Assembly: GCA_027596945.1 (NCBI GenBank)
Contig: JADGJH010000295.1
Location: 1 to 21,976 of the forward strand
Length of the DNA stretch: 21,976 bases
From: Physocladia obscura
Taxonomy: Eukaryota > Chytridiomycota > Chytridiomycetes > Chytridiales > Chytriomycetaceae
Direction: 5' to 3'
In this document: one piece after another, positions 8,459 to 16,943 of the stretch
How the letters are laid out: each line of letters opens with the position of its first letter
Numbering within the stretch: position 1 is the first letter of the stretch
Made by a program: the position numbers and the translations under genes
Notes under the pieces: generated by a model
Told to the model about the DNA's origin: nothing
What the model saw: only the letters and a program-made list of their open reading frames with translations
The model's database searches: none

Positions 8459-10797
8459 CTAAAAAGGTCGAATTTCTCCACGTTGCTTCAACAAATCTTC
8501 GGCAATAGCACGCGCCTCGAGATCTTCTTTTACTTTTTGCGCAGCCTAAAGTTGATGATGTTTCATACTGATGGGGAAAAAAGAGAGGCTTATTAATCTT
8601 TTTTTTTTTGTTTTGTTTTGGCCTTTGTTACCTCTTCCCCAGAAAATTTAATCAAGGTATTTACATTCTGTTGCCGTTGAGTTGTTGGGTGTGGTGAATT
8701 TGCATAATACACAAACGTACCCGCTGCAGGAGCAACCGGCAGCGGTTGCTGTGGTGCGAACATTATTGGAGCAGCAAGACCCGAAAATGGCGTGTATATT
8801 GGTATTTGATTCTTTTGCGGGGGAAATTGCTGTTGTTGCTGCGCCGATCCATAAATAACTTGCGTGACTGGTGGTTGTTGCATCAGAATTTGCGGTGAGC
8901 ACTGAACATTTGTTGCTGCTGCTGTATTGGCAAAAGCCCCGCAATTTGAGGCGCCACAGATTGAATTAATGTGGGTTGCGGGGCAAGAAAAGCGGATCCA
9001 ATCGATGTAGAGCTTGCGCGTCGACTGGCATCAAACAAATTTGCAGAACTTGAACGTCGGCTAACGCTTGTCGCAAGATCATTCAAACTATTGCGTTTGC
9101 TCATCTCCGTAACGACACTGTTTCGCTTGCTGTTTGAAAAACTATTTCGATGGCTGTTGTTTGTATTAAGCGGTACCACGTAACTGACGCGCTTTTCGTT
9201 ATGCCCACTTCCGCTGCCGCTTCCACGCCGGCTACGACTGCCAGTTGAGCTACCGATAATACCACCACTGCCACTACCACTATCAGCAGCGCTAATCCTA
9301 CGACTACTGCTACTAACCGCTTCAAACTCAAATGTATTCCTTCGAGAGTCATCTTTCTTCGTCAAATTTTCTTGAATCAACTTAAGAGGCTTCGAGTCGT
9401 CATGAAACGTCGCATCCACGATATTCGGAAAATTTGGCGAAGACAACGTCGTAAAATGCAGTTGACCTGGTTGAGCAGAATGCCTTCGAGAATGCTGCTG
9501 ATTTTGTTGCTGCGGCCGCTGGTATTATTGTTGTTGTTGTTGTTGTTGTTGTTGGGGCAGTTGCAGATTATATCTCTCACTTGGTTGTTTGACAGTAAAT
9601 TTAAGTTGAATCATCGGTGGTGAGGTTGAAAGCGAAACTGGAGTTCTGGGGCGTGGCAGTCGCGGATGAGCGGAAAAAGTAGGTGGCCATGAGATTCTCT
9701 TAGCTTTTTGCTGTAGTGGAACAGCAGTAGAGGCAGGAGCATGATCAAGAGAGGGTGAAAATGAATATATATTTCAGGCACCACTCAAACGCTTCGTTTT
9801 GTTTCGATTAAAAACTTTGTGAATAAATGCAGGCGACTCGTTACTATCATCGTTGTTATTATAGCTGTCGTCACCGGTGGGACTCGATGGACGAATCGGT
9901 GGGAAGCAGGCTGTCGGAGTCGTTTGAGTTTGTTGAAGAAAGCGAGTGGTGGGAAGAAGACGAGTCGATTTCATTATCATTACTCATGAGGGCAATGTGC
10001 GCCATCAGTTGCCGCGGGCCGAGTGCAATCAGCGGTTGTGGCGACAAGGAGCGCGCATTCGCCGCACTACCAATGTTGATAACATTGGCGTTAACACTAT
10101 TCGCGGCAATCGAAGTCGGTACGCTTTTGTTGCCTTCAGAGTGCAGGTGGTTGTAGTGATGGTTGCCAGGTGTGTCGACAGTGTGAAAGTGCTGGTGCGG
10201 TAGTGGTGGAGTGGGAGATACGGGTGAGGAAGACGCGGTTGGCGAAGATAGTAAAGATGACGAGTAAGACGCATGGTAATTATTATTATTGTTGTTGTTG
10301 TCGTTGTTGGTACTGTGGGAATTGTTGCCTGGTGAGTCACTGCTGAGTTTTTGTCTGGTTAGGAGATTGCGCATCTTCCGCATGACGCTGCCGTTGCCGT
10401 TACTGGCACCGGCCTTCACAAAGAGTGTGGACAGGAAATTATTTCCTGAGCCGAGCGTGTTGTTCGTGCTTGCTCTGCTGCTGCTTCTGCTGTTTAGACG
10501 ACCGGTTGTTGCCCACATGACTGTCGGTACCGAGTCCAGCGCGCCTGCTTCACCGCCTGTCACGTCCGAGTCAGCTCTGCGCCGACTATTGCTTCTACTT
10601 CTGCTGTAATTGCTGTTATTACTGTTGGTACTAACGGTTGCGTTGTTTCTGTTGTTGAACCCGTTGATGATTCCCTTTTTGCTGTTCTGCCGCATGGAGC
10701 TTCCGCCAGTCCGTCCGGGTGCGATGGATGGTGGCGGTGAAGGTGTTGAGTATGCCGAGTACGGAAGTACTGGCCGTGCTGTTGAAACAGTATCCAT
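8459..10797 (-). CDS. Gene A: Ser/Asn/Gln-rich disordered protein, paralogue of gene B
   Basis: I do not recognise the family. The first exon runs from ATG 10797 to about 9875 and is rich in Ser, Asn, Pro and Arg with an Asn run. The middle is hard to splice: KRISWPP (9701-9684) lies in a segment ending at a GTGAGA donor at 9580, and after 9466 the frame reads SSPNFPNIVDATF, a basic Ser-rich stretch, KRVSYVVPL (9194-9168) and polyQ to about 8907. A frame change follows near 8893-8927 (intron or lesion), then IYTPFSGLAAPIMFAPQQ and IKFSGEE ending at 8632. An 86-nt intron (GTAACA..TTTAG) leads to the last exon, 8545-8459, coding AAQKVKEDLEARAIAEDLL then KQRGEIRPF. No membrane segment or signal peptide. 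The last two exons are well supported; the junctions between 9880 and 8890 are not. It is probably a regulatory or scaffold protein, by inference only. Confidence 0.55.
9525..9554. repeat. (TTG)9 microsatellite next to an in-frame TAA
   Basis: Nine perfect TTG units at 9528-9554, read as (CAA)9 on the coding strand of gene A. The next codon in the Gln frame is TAA (9525-9527), after which QRPQQQNQQHSRRH continues in the same frame. The preferred explanation is that the tract lies inside an intron running from GTGAGA at 9580 to CCAG at 9467 (114 nt), which restores the frame. A nonsense change is the alternative. Confidence 0.6.
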
Positions 10798-11770
10798 CGA
10801 CCTGCGCCTGCCTTACATTTCAAAAATTTGGACGAATTTTGATTGCTTTTCAAAACCGTTTCAATTATCTGAAAATTCCATCTAGTATACCACTCTTGCT
10901 TTTAATTAGAATGAAAGAATGACAGAAGGTAATGGGCCTGAGGAATTCAAAAAAACAAAAGCAGAGTTAGAAAATTTACATCTGAACCGAAATAACCTTC
11001 AATAAAAAATTTTACAGCTGGCATAGGCAATATTATAGCATCTTCAAACTATAATGTGGTTGTTCAAATGACTAAAACTGATAATTTTTGCAGGTTCTAT
11101 GATACTTGTCAGAGAGAAGGGAATGAGCGAACACCTTTCTGTCTGCTTGACTGCTAAATGGTGTTTAAAGTACCGCACAATTCTCCTGTTTTCTCCTGAT
11201 TTGTAATGTTATCTGTTTTGCTTTCAGTTAATACTTTTTGGATGCATTTTGGGTTTTTGGTGTTTGTAGCAACTTGCAAAAATGATATGAATTTTTTTGA
11301 GTGGTTTATTGTGATTCTTTCCATTTTGTCATTTGCGCTTTATAATAGTAATAATAATAATAAGTGACAAATGGAGGATACGGACTACTCCGTTTGAACT
11401 ACTTCTTGACCTTCATCCCAATTTACTTTGAACTTGAAGCTGCAATGGGCAAAACAAATCACATGTAGTCGAAAGATATGAGTCATAAACATGAATTGTG
11501 CGCGATATTCGCATTTCATTTGAGAGCCCTAACGACGGCATGTTGGAAACGTTGAAAACGCGTTTTCCTACTTTGAACCTCTCCACGTGACTGTGTCTGA
11601 AAAAACAATGTTCTTACTCACAATTTCACGATTGAAACACTCAAAACACCGCAATGAATAAAGATATTTGATCTCGAAGACAGTATTTTGACAGGGGCTC
11701 AAAGATTTTTTGTCACCCTGAAATTTTTTTCACACCCTGAAATCAAACCCTTGCAAAACAAGAATAAAAA
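10798..11770. promoter_or_regulatory. Divergent intergenic region between paralogues A and B
   Basis: This 973-bp stretch should hold both promoters. At 11554-11567 lies the perfect palindrome GAAAACGCGTTTTC with the core ACGCGT (11558-11563), the binding site of the fungal cell-cycle factor MBF. At 11584-11589 lies CACGTG within CACGTGAC, a bHLH (Cbf1-type) E-box. Both are about 180-215 bp upstream of the ATG of gene B. The side next to gene A is AT-rich with a TAA/ATA microsatellite near 11345-11361 and no motif I can name. The motifs are seen directly; the function is inferred. Confidence 0.4.
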
Positions 11771-13446
11771 ATGACAATGAAACCGCGCAAATCAAACGTA
11801 TTCATGAATAAATTCTCGCGCGCAATCTTGAGAAAGGACAGGAATAATTTTTCCGCAAATAACAACTCGTCGGCAGACTCTTCAGATTCTCCAGCTTCGG
11901 CTCTACAGAATGACACGAAAATCAATCATCTCAAAAAATCTCGGTCATTCCCGTGGTGGCTTAAAAAAATAAAGGCAATGCGGGAAAAAGCTTTCAAAGT
12001 AAGTGAATAGAATGAACGCCGAAAAAGAAGATTAATAATAGTAATTACAAATACAAAAATCATTTCGGTTAACTCTGCCAAACTTACTCAGTCCGAAAGC
12101 CCTTCTTCGTTTTCGAATGATTTAGTACTACTATCGCGTCCCAAAAACAGCCCATCAACAGAAATTTGTGACGCAATTGATTCCAGTAATTGTAATGACG
12201 CGATTCCAAAACATGACCAGACGATTATTGCACCTACTGCTTCACTGTCTCAGCGTGTGTTAATCAAATCGCCTTTTTTGAACAGCAGATTTAACGAAAA
12301 TGCGGAATCGAAAATTGCCGCATCTCCTGTTTTAGCCCGTTCAGTCGAAGAAATCAAGGCGGCTCAGAGAAGAAAAAGTGTAGCCGCAAAACGTCTTAGT
12401 GTATATGAACGGCAAAATACTTTTTCGAGTCATCGTGGGGTACTATTTATTTATCTCTTTGTTTTCGCTTTTTTTTTTTTTTTTTTGACAGTTCCACTTT
12501 TTCAAAGCATCCAGGCATTACGCCAAAAAAAGGGATAGAAAAAAGCAACGATGATTCTTCTTTAACTTCATCGACATATTCCACTTCTTCAGATTCAGAG
12601 GACAGTTCATTTGATAATGTCGTTCTTGCCTTGACAACTTGGGATCGCGAAAAAAAGGCAAAAATTCCTGTGAACCCTGGACCAATTTCTTCAAAAACTG
12701 CTCCAATTTCATCGATTAAAAACATTGTCTACACAAACAACATCCGCGTCGCGCCAAAAAGAATTTCGTTCGCACCTCAAAATCCTTCCATTCCTGAAGA
12801 AGAAGAATTTCCAGTTGTAACAAAGCCTCCGATAAAAACATTTTCGGAACCATTTTCTGGCAGTAGTAGAAGCAGCAGTCGCAGCAGCAGCGGTGTTCCT
12901 CGAATGACGGTTTCTGGAAGTAACAGCAGTAGTGGCGGAACTCAAACGACGGCAAATTCTGGAAAGAAAGGTTCCGACAAACGCGTGACTATTCTTCTCC
13001 CACTGTCCCCGAGTAATTGTTCAAGCCTTCCTAAGCCTCACCTGAGACATTCACCTCATCAAATGAAAAGAAGCTCGCTTACAGCTGTTGAAGTTCACCA
13101 ACGAATGCAGCAACAACAAAAACAGATCAAAGTAGTTGATGCTACGTACTTGCTAAATATGCAACTGATGTATCAGTACCAATCTCAAGTCGTGCTTGCC
13201 CAACAGCAGCAGATATTGCAGCAACAGCAGCAACAGCAGCAAGCGTTTGGAAGAAACTCTAAAACATTGCTTCAATTTTCAAAAGAAGAGGTTTTTTGAC
13301 GAATTATTTCGCGTTTTTACCTATTTATTATTTTTAAAATCAAGGTTTCGACAAGAACTATCAAGGCGGCTACATCAAGTGCGGAAGCTGTTCTTCAACG
13401 CTCGAGAAGGCAAGAACTCTTGCAGAAACGTGGAGAAACTGTGTAA
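11771..13446 (+). CDS. Gene B: Ser/Gln-rich disordered protein, paralogue of gene A
   Basis: Four exons: 11771-11998, 12092-12439, 12508-13290 and 13366-13446 (or from 13345), about 479 residues. Introns have donors GTAAGT, GTACTA and GTTTTT and are 93, 68 and 75 (or 54) nt; the second contains an 18-T run. Family not recognised. The N-terminus is basic (MTMKPRKSN, then WWLKKIKAMREKAF). Residues about 190-230 are Ser/Asp-rich. KRISFAPQNP lies at about 276-285, an Arg-Ser stretch at 310-330, KRVTILLPL at 350-358, and a Gln-rich segment at 393-438 with an amphipathic part between two Q-runs. The protein ends LLQFSKEE, intron, AATSSAEAVLQRS then RRQELLQKRGETV. The last two blocks match gene A in order, and the intron cuts after the same FS-x-EE codon. 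No membrane span. The third-exon acceptor (TTCAAAG) was chosen because it keeps frame. Confidence 0.7.
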
Positions 13447-13585
13447 CAAAATAATAAAAATTAAAAAACAACGGCAATAACAACAAGCTGTTCAAATTCA
13501 TCGAATGCGATGTTTTCACTAGCTGTTTAATAAGAAAATTCAAGCGAAATTTTGAGAAGATTGCATGTAAATAAACGACAGGAAA

Positions 13586-15085
13586 ATGTTTGCCAGCAAC
13601 TCAAACCGGGACCAGGCGTTGCTTTTGGATCGAATCCAGAAGAACTCGGCATTTGCCGACGCAGTTCTATTGATTGGACCAAGCGAAACGCCAATGTTTG
13701 TCCACGCGGCAATTCTCACTGAAGCATGCGAGTTTTACTCGTGTGCGTTGGCAAGGGAATGGCAGGCTAAACTGCGCCTCACCGAGTCTGAAAAGCGGCT
13801 CAACAAAGCTGTTGTGCGCCATCCCGACGTTGATTGCGACACGGCTAAGATTGTGCTGCACTACATTTATACTGGCTCTGTTCAGGTGCCGCCGTCTTTG
13901 CTCATGAAGGTGGCGCTGTTTGCCGATCATCTTCTCCTGCTCGAATTGTCGAAGGACTGCGTGCGTTATTTGCTCAAAGGCGGCGGTTTGACCGTCAACA
14001 ACGGGCTCGAGGTTTACGTTGCATGCGATCGGTTGAGTCTCAGCGCAAACATTGGCAAAACACAAACACTGAATATCATCAAGAAGGACTTCAACACAGC
14101 GCTGGAATCCGGGCGTGAAACTTTGTGTGCAATGGAACCTTCGAGACTTGCTGCATTGCTTGCTTTTACTCCGTATTCTGCTCTAGACCGATGGCGTGTG
14201 CTTGTTGCTTGGGCAAAAGCTCGACAAGGTGTTGGTGAATTGTCGCTTGAATCGGGACTGCCTTCTTCTCCAGACACTTCTTGTTGCTTTGATATTGAAG
14301 TTGGAAAAGAAGATATTGAACCACTCATTCCAAATATCGGTTTCTTTTCCCTCTCACTGTTTGAATACGAAACCCATCTTATCCCCTACCTGCCGATAAT
14401 TCCCTGCCATATCCACGCGCACCTTGCCTTCCATTTCAAGGCTCAACATTCTTTTGAAAATGTTGTGCCTTGGGGAAAGTTGTATTGTGAATCAAAAATT
14501 CTTGACCCCATGCAGCTTGAGGTCTTACACAATGAAGTCAACGATTCTGTTTCGGTTTTTTCTGGAAATTCTAGTGGCAATGGCAGTAGTGGCAATTGTC
14601 TAGTGGAAACCTCGCTAAGAATGTTATTTCGTGCATCAGAACATAATTTTTCAGGCCAAGCATTTCACGATGCATGTGATGGCCGTGAAAATACATTAAC
14701 TTTGATCAAATCATGCACTGGTGTTACTTTTGGCGGGTTTATTGATTCTGCTTGGACTTCTCACAGTGGATATGTGGCTGCACGTGCTGATGCGTTTCTG
14801 TTCCACATTGCCTTTTCCACTGTTGCAACAATGCCACACAACTGTGGGGTGATTTTTGAAAAGGGGCTGTGCATGGATATGGCAAAAGCGGTGTATGGAA
14901 ATATTGACCGAGGTCCTGTCTTTGGGAATGGCCATGATTTGAAGTTGGAAGGGCGTTTGTGTTTTTCGTTTATGGGTAGCTCTTTTTCGTTTGGGGCTGG
15001 GAAAGGGATTCCTGGATTTGAAAGAGGTCACGGCTATAGCAGCTGCGAAATTGAGGAGTATGAAGTTTTCGAGCTATTTGTTTAG
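13586..15085 (+). CDS. BTB-BACK-TLDc domain protein
   Basis: Intronless frame of 499 residues, ATG at 13586, 139 bp after the stop of gene B. Residues 15-130 form a BTB/POZ domain (FADAVLLIG, FVHAAILTEACEFYSCAL, then LHYIYTGSVQV and the ADHLLLLELSKDC helix). A 20-residue insertion (about 58-78) separates the dimer helix from the next strand. Residues 135-265 fit a BACK-type helical linker (YVACDRLSL, ALDRWRVLVAWAKAR). Residues 343-497 match TLDc: LRMLFRASEHNFSGQAFHDA, TLTLIKSCTGVTFGGF, DAFLFHI, and the closing GYSSCEIEEYEVFEL. BTB proteins of this type usually dimerise and can act as cullin-3 adaptors; TLDc domains in other proteins bind the V-ATPase or act in oxidative-stress protection. A short Ser/Gly/Asn-rich linker (327-338) precedes the TLDc. 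No lesions seen. Base composition is richer in G+C than the flanks, especially in the 5' half. Confidence 0.85.
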   Translation: MFASNSNRDQALLLDRIQKNSAFADAVLLIGPSETPMFVHAAILTEACEFYSCALAREWQAKLRLTESEKRLNKAVVRHPDVDCDTAKIVLHYIYTGSVQVPPSLLMKVALFADHLLLLELSKDCVRYLLKGGGLTVNNGLEVYVACDRLSLSANIGKTQTLNIIKKDFNTALESGRETLCAMEPSRLAALLAFTPYSALDRWRVLVAWAKARQGVGELSLESGLPSSPDTSCCFDIEVGKEDIEPLIPNIGFFSLSLFEYETHLIPYLPIIPCHIHAHLAFHFKAQHSFENVVPWGKLYCESKILDPMQLEVLHNEVNDSVSVFSGNSSGNGSSGNCLVETSLRMLFRASEHNFSGQAFHDACDGRENTLTLIKSCTGVTFGGFIDSAWTSHSGYVAARADAFLFHIAFSTVATMPHNCGVIFEKGLCMDMAKAVYGNIDRGPVFGNGHDLKLEGRLCFSFMGSSFSFGAGKGIPGFERGHGYSSCEIEEYEVFELFV

Positions 15086-15310
15086 CTCAACGATTTCCAT
15101 ACTTTTGTATTTTCTGTATCATTTTGTGTATTAGTAAAAATAATCTGATGTTAAAATCACAAGGTTTTTTCAAAGTTGCAAAGGTACTTCGACGTGTGTA
15201 AGTATATTGGAAGCAGTAGAATTAAGAACAGAAAGACTGCATTTTGCCAAGAAAGAGACGGAGTCTTTTGATTGGAAAGGCTTGGTAAAAATTTTCATTG
15301 GCCAAAGTCA

Positions 15311-16889
15311 ATGACATTGGCAAAAAAAAATACCACAGAGAAGCAAACAACTGGACCAGTATTCATCAGACTTCCCAAAATGCGATTACGAGTTCTGCTT
15401 CTGATTTTAGCGAGCGTGTTTTTGGTGACGGTTCTGCCCATGCTGTCGTTTCTGCGCAGCGGAAACGGCAAACACCATATTGTTTCCACATCAGCAACAA
15501 ACAATAACGCTAAGCAACCCGTTAAACCTCCAAGTCTTCCGCCAAAGCATGATTCCGAAGCTAAGAAAATCAAACAACTGGCGGATTCAGACAGCGAAAT
15601 CCATGCTCCCAGCTTAAAACACTCAAATATAGACGCTTCAATACCAGGAAATGACCAACTCAAAGAGCAAAAGTCACCCGATTCATTATTAATCGATCGA
15701 CTTGCTGTTGTTCTCAAGACAGGTGCCGATACATTGCATTCGCGCGTCCCTGCTCAACTCGAAACATTTCTGAAACCAATCTCCAAAATGCTCATTGTCT
15801 CGAATAAAGAAGATGCCATTGACAAATATCAAGTTGTTGATGTTTTTACAGGATTATACGAACGCACTCGCGATGTTATCGGTCTTCCACATCAGCCACC
15901 CAAAAAGGTTCCCCAACCAAAAAAAAAGACGAAGGAGAGTGAGTCGACTGATGGATGGATGGCCGATGCGCACAAAAATTTACCTGCGCTGCAGCGACTG
16001 GCAAAAGAATTTCCTGATGCTGATTGGTATATGATGTTCGATGACGACACTTATGTTGATTTCGAAAACCTTCTTGGGCATTTAAGCAAACTGGATCCTG
16101 ATCAGCCGTTCTTTTCTGGACGGAGGAATGTCTTTCAGGTTTTATTATTATCTTTTTTTGTTTGTCGGCGCAAATTTTTTTTGAAATGTCGTTTGATTGT
16201 TTTTGATTTTTTATATTCTTTTTTTTTTTTAAGGGATGTGATGGTGTAAAAAAATTTGGAGACGGACCATATTTTGCGCAAGGGGGTTCTGGAATTGTTT
16301 TATCACGCGCGGCTCTTCGATTGGTATATGGCGGTATAAATGCATGTATTTTGAAGTATGAAACCTGTTGGGCGGGAGATGTTCGAACAGCACTTTGCAT
16401 GCGCGATGCAGGCGTGTTGCTCACATACACGACTGGATTTTTCGCAACGGGGTTTGTTGAATTTAAAAACAAAGCAAAACAAAAAAAAACTGATTTTAAA
16501 TAAGGCCTCATGAAGAACTGCCGTTTTTAGACAATCCTTGCCTGAAACCATTTACATTCCATCACATTAACTCAACACAAATGAGGACACTATACGATTT
16601 ATCAAATTCACCGAATGGGATGACACTCGATTTAATCTATAGGACTTTTTTCAACACCGCGACAACGATTGATGTTGGATTTGATAGAAAGGGAGGTGAA
16701 TACAAGACGGTTAAAACTGCTCTCAATGTAGAATCATGTCAAGCGGCATGTATTGAAGATCCTGTCTGTGTGACATGGGTGCTCAAGAGTGATCAACGGT
16801 GCTTGCTCAAAAAACAGCCAGCGAGTTTGACTCCAACAGCTAATGTAACTAGTGGAAATGTTGAGGGTCGATTCATATGCAAGAAATGA
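15311..16889 (+). CDS. Fringe-like type II membrane glycosyltransferase with PAN-like C-terminus
   Basis: Three exons: 15311-16138, 16234-16451 and 16505-16889, 476 residues; introns of 95 and 53 nt with donors GTTTTA and GTTTGT. ATG 15311 gives a 27-residue basic cytosolic tail and one membrane anchor (about 28-48), then a Pro/Lys-rich stem: the layout of a Golgi type II enzyme. The catalytic part starts near LAVVLKTGADTLHSRVPAQL. It holds WYMMFDDDTYVDFENLLGHL with the metal-binding DDD (244-246), FAQGGSGIVLSRAAL, WAGDVRTALCMRDAG, and NPCLKPFTFHHINSTQMRTL, the order seen in fringe/DUF604-type glycosyltransferases. The last ~75 residues carry a Cys pattern CQAACIEDPVCVTWV..CLLKK..FICKK like a PAN/apple module. 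Donor and acceptor sugars cannot be told. It ends 54 bp before the ATG of the CH gene. Confidence 0.85.
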
Positions 16890-16943
16890 ATAATCTGTTT
16901 TTTTTAATTTATTTTTGTCTGTTTGAAGGCAGAATTTGCATCA

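Noticed and set aside
9372..9623. Leu-rich plus-strand frame over the TTG repeat
   Set aside because: Poly-Leu produced by the reverse reading of the CAA repeat; starts inside gene A.
9774..9980. Alternative frame with an Asn run at the end of gene A exon 1 (TGDDSYNNNDDSNESPAF)
   Set aside because: Probably partly real after a small frame change near 9875, but I could not choose between a 31-nt intron, a lesion and a longer intron, so it is not listed as its own gene.
10029..10340. 103-codon Thr/His/Pro-rich minus frame
   Set aside because: Shadow of gene A exon 1 in another frame; composition follows from the trinucleotide repeats.
13667..14065. 132-codon minus-strand frame opposite the BTB gene
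   Set aside because: Antisense shadow of a clearly coding BTB domain.
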